NCBI GenBank assembly: GCA_011037195.1
Contig: JAAEAF010006580.1
Span: forward strand, 18,425 to 82,424
Origin: Triatoma infestans
Lineage: Eukaryota; Arthropoda; Insecta; Hemiptera; Reduviidae
Direction: 5' to 3'
DNA length: 64,000 bases
Shown here piece after piece: positions 52,301-62,930 of this stretch. The notes beneath the pieces were generated by a model, which had not been told where the DNA came from, made no database searches, and saw only the letters and a list, made by a program, of their open reading frames with translations. A program made the position numbers and the translations under genes. The first letter of the stretch is position 1. Each line of letters begins with the position of its first letter.

Positions 52301-55300
52301 ATTAAGAAATATATGTGGTGCATATGTAATATATATGTTATATGTATGTAGTGTAATATATATAGTATAACATATACATATATATATTACATAGTTATAA
52401 ATATAAAATATGCTTAGTGTCATCAAACAACCTGCTCATATACGCACATTGCTTGGTTGTTTATTTGGTTTGATTATTTTAATTGTTTTATGCTTATGTA
52501 TATTTAATTTTTATTATTTTAATCGCTTAATTTTAAATTGTGTTAGCTTGAAATCGTTATTTAATTTAATTTTAACGTTATTCTAATTATTTAATTGTCA
52601 AGTGAATCTCCCTCCAACAACAGAGTTTAAAAATTAGACCCCCATGTGTTGTTTCCATTTTAAAGAAAATTTGCTCCTTTAACAACCAAAAACATGTGTT
52701 CCTTTCCCACTCAGCTGACCATACCTCCCTAAGGGTTTAGTTTTAACTATAATTAAAAAGACCAGTCAGTGTATAAACTAAATTTGCTCTGTGCAAGTCT
52801 GTGTTTATCACACTGTCTGACAGATGCATTCTGAAGATGAGCAAACGCCCGAAACCGTTCGATGACCACAAAATGAAGCAGGCTACCACGGAAAATGTTT
52901 CTGATGCTTTCCAGCTCTGCGGAACCAACCACCACAACTTTTAACTAATGTATGCTTTTACAATCTATTAACATACATTAGAATCACTGCCAGAATTCCA
53001 AATTTTAATCGGTTATCTTGGAAGTGCAACTGTAGAGAACAAGTTTTTTTAATTTTTTGAAATTTTCTTCTAAGTTGGTGTCTAATTGCTTTAAGGACCC
53101 CCAACCACATATTAAAAATATCTGGTGTTAAACACTCACGCTGATTTTCTCTAATTGTTGTGATATAATATAAACGTATAATGACGTAATTTTATTTTAA
53201 ACATTTTTTCCGAAAAGATGATTTTCAAATGTTCTGCGGAAATTTTGTTTTACATTTCAAAAAATATTATTGGTTTTTCAATGTTGTTATAGCTGTGTAC
53301 TGGACAATAATGTGATCACACTTCTGCTAACTGTCTGGGGATGTACTTGTCCCCCCACTACCTCTATAATTATCTAAAGAATATTTGTAATTTTATACAA
53401 TCAAATCCTTTATAGTATTCAACTTACCTTGTTTGATTTCACAACATAATTGCAAACACTTGATTGTTGTGAATTATTAAATCTATTCACAGCTTTTTTA
53501 TAAAAAGTATCAAAATTCACATTATGAAATTTATTGAGATCTATTTGCAATTGATTGTAATTTGTATTGCATTCGTAATCTTCCAGCCATTTTTTTATAT
53601 CTTTCTTAGGACAATAGCAATCTTCTGGTTGTATTGGACCTAAATGATATTAACTAGTTAATTAACAAAATTAATATTTTTTTTTTTTCTAAATGCTCAT
53701 GAAATATTAATACATTCCAAAGTTCCAAATACTTTAAAAAAAAATAATAGAAAACTCTGAACCAAAATTAGATCCTTACATATTCTCAAATAATCGGGGC
53801 TAACTTCGAAAAAATTTAATTTAATATACTCCCTCATTTTCTCTTATCACATTTCTTAAATTACCAGTGGACCAATAATCTACAAACTTAAACTTAAATA
53901 ATTGTCGAAAATATTAGAAAGGTGGAAGGGAACTGTGCTGCATAACAAAGGAAGAAAGCATAATTAATACACACATCTTCCACAAAATTAATTTTCAATA
54001 GAAATGGCTGTATCATGTATCATCCATGATTTTAGTATGTTTAGTGTTCTGGCATTATGCTTTCTGCTTGAGTGCTATTTACTTTAATATATATTACTAT
54101 ATATCACCTATTCATCCTTAATGATACCTTCACAAGTAACTATGACACTAAGCATTCTCAAAATGTGAAAGTTAAAATTGCTGAAGTTTGTATGAATATG
54201 CGAAACGATAAACCTACTAAGAAGAACAAAGAAGCAGATTAACATGGATAACATTTCTACTACAATCCAGCTGTATGGACTCCTTTCAATTATTAAGCAA
54301 ATCTGATAATAAATACTACTCACATGACTTCCTCTTAATACTGTCAATGCAATTATATATAAAAGGACAAATTTTCTCATTTAATGACTCAATTTTACTC
54401 ATTTATCCTAACATAAATGTAGAGATGGTTGAACGACAAGACAGTCAGTAAATGATTACATTGTAGTCCAGAAGAGAGTGCCAATAATATTGAACCAATG
54501 CCACACCTAATAACAACGAAATTTAACGCCATAAATTTCGCAGAATTACTAAAAATCAATTTTTCGGGAAAAATGTGCCAAATAAATTTGACAGATTTGT
54601 AACTGAGCAATAAGGATTCCAATAAAGAAAATCGGTAATGATATAGTGTGCGCTTTACCAACATTAATGATATCTACTGTACAAAATATGTGCTCTATTA
54701 TAGTAATTATAACCTTGCTAGAATAAAGCCTTCATTACCTCTTTTGGAGCCCCCACCCTACCGGGACCCCCCAAAAAAAACTCTTAACCGATTAAACTAG
54801 CAAATAAGTAGATCACTGTCCTATTTTCGCGCGTTTACTATCATGAGGGGCGACCATAAGTAAAGTTCAACCGTGATAATAAATATTTTTGAAATAATAG
54901 TTTTAATTTTTCTGGTAGAGTGCATAGTATACCACAATTATGACCGTAGATTGCATACTACACCAGAATCATGACGGTAGAGCGCACTTTGTGCCCAGTA
55001 CTAGAAAATCTTTATTGTCAATTTCGAAAAAATTCCAAGGAACTCAAAAATCTATTTATAAAGACGCAATTTACGATAAACCGATTTGCTTCAAATATGG
55101 TATTCCAACAATGATTCTAATGTGTAATAATATTAAGTAGTAAAACCACATATTATACTAAAGTTGTACTTTAGAGGAAAGCATAATGCTATTGTTTCCC
55201 ACAATCCCCAAAAAATCAATTTTCCCAGGAAAATGTTTCAAATAAAAGTGATAAGAATTTATGAGTATAGAAAGTACAAGAAGTTTAAAGTAAATCATTG

Positions 55301-56780
55301 GAGCCATTTTCAAGAAAATTACGGAAAAATTAAAAAAGTATTCAGTAAAGTCGCAATTTCGGTTGATGGATTTTTCCCGAAATCTTGGTATCTGAAGTGG
55401 TGATAATGCCTAAAGGGAGAATATTAAGTTTGAGCTTCTCGTGACTTTTTGTTTTTGAGATATTTTGTTACACTCACACCGCTTACCTACTTCCATCACA
55501 CTATCTGCCTCTGTTGGTAGGTGGCAATTATCCCGACACCACCTAGGGCTATGTTAGGACAAAGGTATGAGCAAAATTTCAAAATTTTACATTTTATATA
55601 TAACTCTATTAAGCGAGAGAAAGTCGTGTGAGGGTTTCATACAAAATTTTTTCGTGCAGGGGTCCGTATTCACCGGATTGTATTTCCGCTGAAAACTCAA
55701 TTTCAAAATCTGGCACGAACGCAACATTTCCTCTTACTAGGAATAATAGAAAGTAAACAGGGACAACTTAGTAGCTATAAGATATAGAAAGATATCATTG
55801 CAAAATTTATTATTAGAGCTTGCAAAAAGATGCGAGTTTGCTAAAATTTTATTTTTTATTTTAACTGAGGTTACTTTAACAGTTTTTGATTCGTCCTGTA
55901 ATAATTCTAATCCCCATATTAGACAGAAATAGAAAAAGAAAATTCTAGAAAATAAAAATCATGGATCTAAAGAGGTTCAAGATAATGTATGATTTGCACC
56001 TGAAGAAAAAAGGGTTACAAGCTGCATCATATTTTAATGGTATAAAGATGACTTAGAAGAAATGATGGAATTAAAAAAAAATACATTTCTTACCTTTAAA
56101 GAAGTATGGTGAGCCAGGTACTTGTAAAGAATTGTAAAGTATATTTATATAAAAGTTGTAGCAAGTTTCATATAGTTTATATCTTACGATGACTGAACTG
56201 TCTCGTCGATTTAAAATATTTTTCCACAGCTGGCAATTTCTTCCATCTCTTGTATTTCCATGAATGTCCACTTCAAATAATTCCTCACTTAAACTTTTAT
56301 CTCTGAAAGAGAGTGATTAGACTTAGAGCGAATTTACTTTTCTGTGACATGACTTAAAGTAAACAATTGTTATATTATTACAATAAAATCATAGTATTGC
56401 TTTCAGTTTAAGCCAAGGAAACATCATTTAAGGAGATTTATATTCTAAACGAACAAAATGAAAACTGGAAAACAAGAAGTTATATTAAAATTCTTATTGC
56501 GAGGTTTCCATTCGCCTGTTAAATAAGTATTTAGCGCATCTATACTATAAAATTTATTTCCAAATTAACTATACAATTATCAAAGATGTACATACCCAGT
56601 ATAATTTCGACCTCGGAAGTAAATATAAAAATACCTAGCAGGCATTACAATTTTATCTGGTTTCAGTCCTGGTCCTACCACTTCAATTTCATCTATATTT
56701 ACATCACTTTCACAGAAGCTTCTATAAAGTGTAATGAAAAAATAAAATAAAATAAATTCTATCCAAAATAGCTGCATCAT
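49272..56780 (-). CDS. POGLUT2/3 (KDELC): Protein O-glucosyltransferase 2/3 (KDELC family), complete seven-exon gene
   Basis: Exons (minus strand): 56780-56596, 56302-56094, 53639-53428, 52096-51846, 51516-51279, 50392-50093, 49385-49272. Introns are GT-AG, phases agree at all six junctions and the sum is 503 codons including TGA, a 502-aa protein, the size usual for this family. Order: signal peptide, filamin-like Ig domain ([18 protein letters not shown]), CAP10/Rumi-type glycosyltransferase domain ([47 protein letters not shown]), basic tail and C-terminal KDEL. Family members transfer glucose from UDP-glucose to serine in EGF repeats of Notch and other secreted proteins in the ER lumen. 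The start is the first ATG after an in-frame TGA at 56829-56831. Introns are laden with dispersed repeats and other repeat pieces. It converges with the whirlin-like gene. Confidence 0.95.
50093..50392 (-). CDS. POGLUT2/3 (KDELC): POGLUT2/3 exon 6: CAP10 domain, nucleotide-sugar-binding part
   Basis: Acceptor TTTTTTGCAG; encodes [38 protein letters not shown] and [14 protein letters not shown], the C-terminal UDP-sugar-binding half. Donor AAT|GTTAGT, a less usual sequence; reading through would stop after six more codons without KDEL. Confidence 0.94.
50400..50980. other. Intron between exons 5 and 6 with repeat pieces
   Basis: Contains a right-end motif of the dispersed repeat at about 50680-50728 (AAAGTTGTATAAGTGTTTCA then CACCAGATT) and unassigned low-GC sequence. 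Confidence 0.5.
51119..51253. repeat. Inverted repeat around a hammerhead-like core, intron 5
   Basis: Arms 51121-51154 and 51187-51222 are inverted copies (GAAGCAGGCTACC ... TCTCTGATGCT). The loop holds AACGCCCGAAACCGGTCGAT. The right part, 51160-51253, recurs at 52845-52940 in the intron between exons 3 and 4. Confidence 0.8.
51279..51516 (-). CDS. POGLUT2/3 (KDELC): POGLUT2/3 exon 5: CAP10 domain, middle
   Basis: Acceptor ATTGCAG; encodes [49 protein letters not shown] and [10 protein letters not shown]. The WxGRDSxxER motif is the family equivalent of the WKGSRTSPER motif of Rumi. Donor GAC|GTAAGT; a long inverted repeat begins only ~25 bases past the donor. Confidence 0.95.
51846..52096 (-). 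CDS. POGLUT2/3 (KDELC): POGLUT2/3 exon 4: CAP10 domain, N-terminal part
   Basis: Acceptor TTTCTAG; encodes [46 protein letters not shown] and [13 protein letters not shown]. These are the most conserved parts of the CAP10 fold. Donor CAG|GTAATT. Confidence 0.95.
52824..52960 (+). repeat. Repeat with hammerhead-like core, intron 3
   Basis: CTGAAGA (52830-52836), hairpin GAGC-AAAC-GCCC, GAAAC, then a ~85-bp tail shared with 51170-51253 (GGCTACCACGGAAAATG, CCAGCTCTGCGGAACC). Matches the CUGANGA-stem II-GAAA order of hammerhead ribozymes, with one mismatch in stem II. Confidence 0.55.
52970..53420 (+). repeat. Dispersed repeat family copy (right half)
   Basis: CTTGGAAGTGCAACTGTAG, TTTTCTTCTAAGTTGG, TTTAAACATTTTTTCCGAAA, GATTTTCAAATGTTCTGCGG, TTACATTTCAAAAAATATTA, then CCCCACTACCTCTATAATTA. 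Same order as 57340-57600. Confidence 0.75.
53428..53639 (-). CDS. POGLUT2/3 (KDELC): POGLUT2/3 exon 3: linker to CAP10 domain
   Basis: Acceptor ATTTAG; encodes [19 protein letters not shown] and a helical stretch ending [10 protein letters not shown]. The CYCP cysteines correspond to the conserved CDCP of the family. Donor AAG|GTAAGT. Divergent in the middle, typical of this region. Confidence 0.92.
53640..54430. other. Intron between exons 2 and 3, proximal part
   Basis: AT-rich intron; nothing recognised. Confidence 0.6.
54430..54640 (-). repeat. Dispersed repeat family, antisense partial copy
   Basis: AAAAATCAATTTTTCGGGAA then AAATGTGCCAAATAAATTTG is the reverse of the family's 3' sub-unit. 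Confidence 0.7.
54914..54987 (+). repeat. ~31-bp tandem repeat, 2.4 copies
   Basis: Unit GGTAGAGTGCATAGTATACC plus ACAATTATGACC, repeated with differences. Confidence 0.75.
55140..55740 (-). repeat. Dispersed repeat family copy, antisense, nearly full left half
   Basis: From 3' sub-unit (TCAATTTTCCCAGGAAAATG) through TCAACCGAAATTGCGACTTT (reverse) to TTCCGCTGAAAACTCAATTT and TTTCCTCTTACTAGG. Confidence 0.8.
56094..56302 (-). CDS. POGLUT2/3 (KDELC): POGLUT2/3 exon 2: rest of filamin-like domain
   Basis: Acceptor CTTTCAG; encodes [35 protein letters not shown] and [11 protein letters not shown], the G-strand phrase of filamin domains. Donor AAAG|GTAAGA, phase 1. Confidence 0.93.
56596..56780 (-). 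CDS. POGLUT2/3 (KDELC): POGLUT2/3 exon 1: signal peptide and start of filamin-like domain
   Basis: Begins [19 protein letters not shown], a short hydrophobic signal, then the filamin-type [21 protein letters not shown] longer frame starting at a GTG (56816) is open but lacks an ATG, so the ATG at 56780 (or the adjacent one at 56777) is the start. Donor GG|GTATGT. Confidence 0.92.
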
Positions 56781-56919
56781 ATAAACAACAGACTTCAAAA
56801 ATGACCAAGGAAACACAAAATGTAACCTTCATGTTTACATGAACACACTCCCGCCTAAATGTTGGATTCAAATACATTTTTAGATTAAATTACTGTTTTT
56901 TTGTTTTGTTTTTTTTATT

Positions 56920-57690
56920 TCATTTTTTCTCTCACGCTGTAAGAGGAAGTATTTCGATCCTGTCAAACTTGGGAAATTGAATTTTCACCGAAAAAATCGT
57001 TGGCGCTCAAACTTAATATTCCGTTTATGTACCACGATAGCATCTGACAATAAGGTTTCGATAAAAAAAAAAAATCCATCAAACGGAAGTGCAACTTCAC
57101 TGATTTTTTTTCTCACGAATTTCTCGAAAATAACTCGTAACACTTTTTTTTTTAACTTCTATACAATCTATAAAGATAAATGGCTCTCTTATTTGTAACA
57201 TTTTCAGAAATTTATTTTTGAGGGGTTTTGGAGAGCAACAATGTTAAGCTTTTCGGTAAATTTTCACTTCAATACCAAATAACTTTCTATAAAATATCAT
57301 GGTATATTAGAAGCATTGCTAGAATTCCAAATTTGAAGGAAATCGATCAACCAGAGGTGCGATTTTCGAAATTCCTTAGATTTCAACGTTTTTTTCACTT
57401 GGAATACTAACTGTAACATTCAAACATATTATTTTCATTACAAACTTTTTCCGGAAAATTGATTTTCCACGTTCTGAGGAATTTATGACTTACATTTCAA
57501 ATGTTATTTGGGTTAGTACTACAATGTAACAATGAAGTGACACATACCACTGGTGATAACCAACATTTACCCCATTACCTCTATGTTAGACCATCTTAAG
57601 TTTAAAGAAAATTTGTAATTTATAATTGTATTAACTGCAGTAAGAGAAAGTCGTATGAATGTTTCACACCAGATTCATTTTTTCTATTTA
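56920..57690 (+). repeat. Dispersed repeat family, long two-unit copy
   Basis: Left end CACGCTGTAAGAGGAAGTAT, then TCAAACGGAAGTGCAACTTC, TTTCTCGAAAATAACTCG, 3' sub-unit, a second sub-unit (CAACCAGAGGTGCGATTTTC; TTTTCCGGAAAATTGATTTT), and right end GTAAGAGAAAGTCGTATGAA then TTTCACACCAGATT. Best single copy for defining both ends. Confidence 0.85.
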
Positions 57691-58230
57691 CGATTTACTT
57701 AGGTCCCTCGCTGATTTTTCAGCCTCCTTAATACCTTTTTTCCTACTGACGGTTTCGAGACTTTACTCATTTTCTGAGATATTTGATGACACCAAATGAA
57801 AGACACTCTCACGCATTGGTTTAGCAATGTTTAGCACGCATTGCTACAATGCTTATTCAGTGTTCAATTCTGAAGGCAAAGAGTTCTTCGCATTAGAGAA
57901 GATGGACCCATCGTGGGAAAAAGTGGGGAGCTATTGTTAGTGCGTATTTTGGTAAGAATGGCCAAACACAATGGCTGTAGGAATGGCGGCATTCTTACCT
58001 CTTTAGGGGCCTCACTCTTCCTAGATTGTTGTGCCACAATTAAATTAAATGTGCCAATTTGGAAATCCCGATATAGATTTAATGGAGTTCCCACTGAAAA
58101 TAAACCCTGACCTAGGGGAGAACTGAGCTAGACGGGCCTCTTATAAATGTTCACATAATTTGGTATTCTAGGTATTCAAAGTTTCTATTCTAGGTATCTT
58201 ATATCTTGTTTATTTTTTCCGTCTAGGGAA
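57690..58230. other. Unassigned segment between two dispersed-repeat copies
   Basis: Less AT-rich; short open frames on both strands around 57864-58110 have no recognisable domain. Confidence 0.5.
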
Positions 58231-58420
58231 GCTACACACCTGACAAGTAGGTTTCGATATCTATCTACCGGAAGTGAAACTTTACTGAATGATCTTTCGC
58301 TTCTTTTTTTTCTGAAAAAGCTCCAACGATTTCTTTAAACCTCGTATACTATCTAAAGACATGAATGCCTTTCACTTTTACTTGTATTTTTCCCTGGAAG
58401 CGCTAAGCTTTCCTCTAAAG
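58230..58420 (+). repeat. Dispersed repeat family, partial copy
   Basis: CTACCGGAAGTGAAACTTTA then TGAATGATC, CTCCAACGATTTCTTTAAAC and CTTTCACTTTTACTTG. Confidence 0.7.
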
Positions 58421-58740
58421 CAGCGGTCGCCAATCTTTTGATCCTCACGGACCACCAAACAGACATTTCTCGAATTTAGTTTCCTTCTAAGTTTTCGGAA
58501 ATCATCTTTATATATTTTGTAATTTCCATACTCACTTAATGAGTTAAGTGAGTCAAAAAAAATTACGAATATAACAGAAGTAATAAAAAACATGGAACAT
58601 ATTTTAAAATTGAAGGGAAATTTATGCATTTTGCAGTCCATTTTTATTGCAAGAACTTCTAAATTTTGTTTATTATCTAAGCTCTTTCTGTAGTTTACTG
58701 CTTTCACCCTCAGAGAATATACACTATTTTTTTTTTAAAC
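58421..58740. mobile_element. Possible hAT-like terminus
   Basis: CAGCGGTCGCCAATCTTTTG then GGACCACC resembles the CAGGGGTCGGCAACCTTTTT type hAT end. The opposite terminus was not found, so the element is incomplete or the match is partial. Confidence 0.35.
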
Positions 58741-60085
58741 AGAGAAAAACCAATTAATATTAAGCTTTATGTTGATACAAAATATGAAAAGAATAGTAAA
58801 TATTGAATCATACTAATTTTATTGTTACACATAATTTATATTACCTTAATGCTTATCATATATTGTCTCATTTGAAAAATTAGTACGAATTCACTGCGGA
58901 TGGAATTAGTAAGCTTCCGAAAAAGCTTCGATGATAAAAAAGTTTTGATTAACAGACTCCATCATCAATTTCTCTTCTATATTAAATTGACACAGGTCGA
59001 ACCAATATCTATCTTAAATTTTAATTTTGTTTAACAATAAAAATATAAATTCATAAATATTGGTTGTATTCATCGGAATATATATGTACCTACTAATAAG
59101 AAAATCATACATTTCTACTCCTGATTCATACAATCACAGATTTTCTTGAATAGCAAGTAAGTCATACGACCTAGTTTAAATTTAGAAATGACATTATTTA
59201 AACCTATTCTTTTTCCTTATGCTCACCTACCGCTGAAAATGATGGAAGGAAATTCTAACAATGTTGTTAGAATGATGGCTGTATGACGACAATACTATTG
59301 CAAAAAACAAAGTAAGGTGTATTATTAGCTTTATATAAATTGAAGCAAATGATTAGAAAGAAGGAATGTTGAATAATCCCCTATAACAATCTAATCTAAT
59401 TTAAGCAGGGAAGACACGTGGAGTCGCATGGCACATAATGCTCAGAAAGTACACCGGGCGACTGGGAAAGGTGACGAACGAGACGAGGAGAGAGCCCGTA
59501 GGACGCAGAAACATGAAATAAAGTGAAAAACGGTTTCGACCTGGTGTTCCGTAGATTATGGGTAGTTTAGGTAGATAAGTTTTTGATAGTGCACCCACAC
59601 TGTGGAGGCACAGCACTTACGCGTACATAAACCATTGTTCTTTCGGCTTTCATTGTTCTAGCCCGTCCGAGTTCAAAACCGAAACCCTTTCCAGCGGTGT
59701 CACAAGAGGCTAAAGTGTGCTAACGTTCGATTAATCCGCTATCGCAAAACCGATCCGCAGATATTGGTTCCTTAAATGAGAATTTGAACCAACGGCTCGA
59801 TACATATACTTATTTCTACATGATACGAGCCCCCATATTCTATCGCTGATCACTAAGATTAGGTCTTACACATTCTTAGAATGAAGAACCTCATGAGTAG
59901 AATGTAAGAATCCCTATACCCCTAAGGTATAGGGAACCATTGGCTGTTAGTAACTGAGAATGTTCTCTCATGAGTTTGGAATCTCCTTCCTCCTTACTTT
60001 TTAATTTACTACAGACAGATTCAAAGGAAACTTGGATTTCTACGGACGCCCTAATTACAAATCTTGGTATGTCAGATTTTTTTTT
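58740..60085. other. Intergenic sequence
   Basis: AT-rich to 59390, then a mixed-composition stretch (59400-59960) without recognisable protein; a short hairpin CCCTATACC/GGTATAGGG lies at about 59912-59935. Confidence 0.5.
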
Positions 60086-60285
60086 AGCGCATCAACATCT
60101 GAGTTCATTGATGTCCGAAGCCTTCTTAGTGCACTGCCTGCTTCCAGACCATATTCTTTCTACAGACAACATTGCCCATCATTGGGTCAGTGAGCTGCAA
60201 GCAAGAAAATCTGGCTGCACTCGAATCCAGAGCCTCCGTGTTCCAAGTCCAGTGCGTTAGTAATCCTGCACTGAGTTAATCCTGC
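60085..60285 (-). mobile_element. SINE copy, antisense
   Basis: Reverse complement starts GGATTAACTCAGTGCAGG (A box) and has GGATTCGAGTGCAG (B box), then GCTCACTGACCCAATGATGG and CAATGTTGTCTGTAG and GCAGGCAGTGCACTAAGAAG, matching the SINE body at 19330-19400. Confidence 0.8.
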
Positions 60286-60289
60286 CTCT

Positions 60290-62930
60290 GCAATTTTTAT
60301 TACTACAAAGAAAAAAAAAGCAGAAAATTATTTTAATTGCCCGGTAAGTAGCGGTGTCTTGTGACAATTTTCGTAAACAAGAAATGTAATTTCTAGATGG
60401 TTGAGATATCTAGTGGCAAATTTTATAATCATAATTATAATTACATTAAGAATTTAACTGCAAATATTGGTTTGCAAAGTTTGTTCTAACAAGCCTTGTG
60501 CAATTTTTTAAAAACTGATTATTTATTATTAATTGGTATCACTGCTTTCTTTGTTTCTGTTATATATATAGCTAAATAAAGTAATCTATATTTTTCTTGT
60601 GTTGGCCAACTGATTTTAAATCTTAATGTAACTTTTAATACAATGCGTTTGTTAAATAATAGGATTTCGAAGATATTACAAAAATTGAATTCTTCACTTT
60701 GATGTGACATTTCAGCATTTATTAATAAAATAAATATGTTAACCTTATGATTATTCTAAAATGAATTTTTAAATATAATTTGAATTACAATTACAAAATT
60801 CACATCTAGTACCAAAAGAGAAATATAAAAAACCGTTTAGAAAGAGAAAATTGATCTGATTTATAAAGCTATTTCCTATTAGTTTTAAATGATACAAAAC
60901 TGAACAATTGAATAATGCTTTTTTGTAATTTGCTTTATAAAACAAATAAATTACTAATGATTATGTCTATTATGGTACATATTGAGAAGACATTTCCCAA
61001 TCCTTCTCTCGGTGGAAGTTATACAATTTATTCTTTCGTTCTTTAAATATTCTTGAAATTATTATTTTCAAAATAAGTAGTTCAAGTAGTAAATTTGTTT
61101 TACTTACTTTTTCTTTTCTGTTTGAACTACTATCCACAACAACCAAGTTTTGATAACAGATACTAAAACTAATATTTAATAATAAACTTAATTTGAAGTG
61201 GTAAATATGGCACACTTCAAACTTTGGTAACCAATTTAATAATGTAGAAATGTGAGACAGAACCCTCACCATTTATGCCTCAAAAATTTCCCACAAAATT
61301 TTCTTTGATAATAGCGTTCAGACAATAAATAACCTTTTCATAACTACTAAAATATATATATATATTTTTGTAACTAATTTATCACAAAAATTATCCAAAA
61401 TTTTATAGCACCCATATCAATATGCAAATAGCACACACAGCACAAACAACTTTCTGAATATACCACAGAAACACTATAAATTTTCTTTTACTTTTTATTT
61501 CATTCTTATAAATTTTGTAAGAACAAACGTTTATAAATAAAAAATTATTAATTTGGAACTTTTCTGGAAATATTTTTTAGCATTTAATGAATTATTTAAT
61601 TTTAATTTTTATTTACTATGAAAAGTAAAACAAACAAAGAAATTTAAATAATCTTTGTTCCAAGTTGCCAATTTGTTTTGTTTATTTTATTATATCTAAA
61701 TTCTATATCAATCGATTAATCTATGTTGTTAAATATTATATGAGTTGCCCCTTCCGTAAAAGATATAATTGATTTTTAACATTTAGGCCAGATACTTTTT
61801 ATGGTTTGTTTATAAAATAACAATGTGTCCCAGTTTGACAATATGATCAATGAACCTAGACGCAAATATACTCACCAAAAATTAGCATATGTTGGATTTG
61901 CTCTCGTTGTTTGTTATGTCAGGTGATTAAAATGTAGTTCTTAATAGAAAATGTTTTGAGGTATCTAAGTTGAAAATTATGGTTTTAAAAAATATAGGTA
62001 ATACATATACATGTATATATCACTGGAGTAAAAATAAAAATATTTAAGGAATTCAAACTCGAATATTGGATTCGAGCATATTGAATATGGCAGCAAATTC
62101 TGCCATAGTACTGCTGAATATCAATTTGTAAAACACTTAAGTTATCGAGTTAAGAACGCGTCAGCGGTTTGTTATAAACCGAAGATGATAGGCTTTTTAG
62201 CTGATAGGCTTCTTTAGGTAATGTTGCTTATACTGAACCAACACAACATTGTAATGTGGACAAAAAGTCGGTTTATAATAATAACCATTGAATCGGTCTC
62301 AAATCCTAAGAAACCTAAGGACTTGTCCCAAAATCTATTATTTGTAGATACCAAAAGAGAACTGTCAGAACAATAATGAAGAAAAAAAGCTCGAGATACT
62401 CGCCTCTCTTTCGAGAGTTAAATATGATATTACTCTCAGTTTTCATATTTAAGCATGCACTAAAAAAGAAAATCAGACCCGTTAATAGATATTTGAGGCG
62501 ATAAGCATACTTACAATCTACATAATAAAGATAATTTATGCGTACCTTATAAACGACTGGTGTTGTCTGACATTAATTCCGGTGTTATAACGGCCAAAAT
62601 ATTTAACAAGAGCCCCTTAGGAATAAGACAGTTAAGCGAGAAACACTTCAAACCAACCATCACTGGATTTGTAATAAAAAACTGTTTTTATGAGGTTAGT
62701 GATTACATGAACACAAAGTGGAGTGATGAACATTTTAAATAAGACTGAACGTTGTTAGTTTTGTGATAATAATACTTAATGTAAAGTTCATTATAATATT
62801 GTTAATGCAATCAGTAGTTATTTTGTTGATTGACGAGCCTTTTATATTATAAAAATATAAACAGGCAAATAAATAAAAAACAAGAGAAAAAGACCTAATA
62901 CTTTATGATAATGACCACTTAAGCCTGAAT
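60290..62930. other. AT-rich intergenic sequence
   Basis: No gene recognised. A minus-strand stretch around 60770-60800 reads CEFCNCNSNYI, faintly like a LINE C-terminal box, too weak to call. Confidence 0.5.

Noticed and set aside
56781..56816. Upstream extension of POGLUT2/3 starting at GTG
   Set aside because: GTG is not a likely eukaryotic start here; the first ATG (56780) follows an in-frame TGA at 56829-56831 and gives the usual protein size and a good signal peptide.
58378..58707. 109-codon minus-strand frame as a membrane protein gene
   Set aside because: It begins in AT-rich DNA and ends in dispersed-repeat sequence with a hAT-like terminus; no similarity recognised.
59400..59640. 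71-codon minus-strand frame as a gene
   Set aside because: No recognisable domain, no splice context and mixed composition typical of TE remnants.
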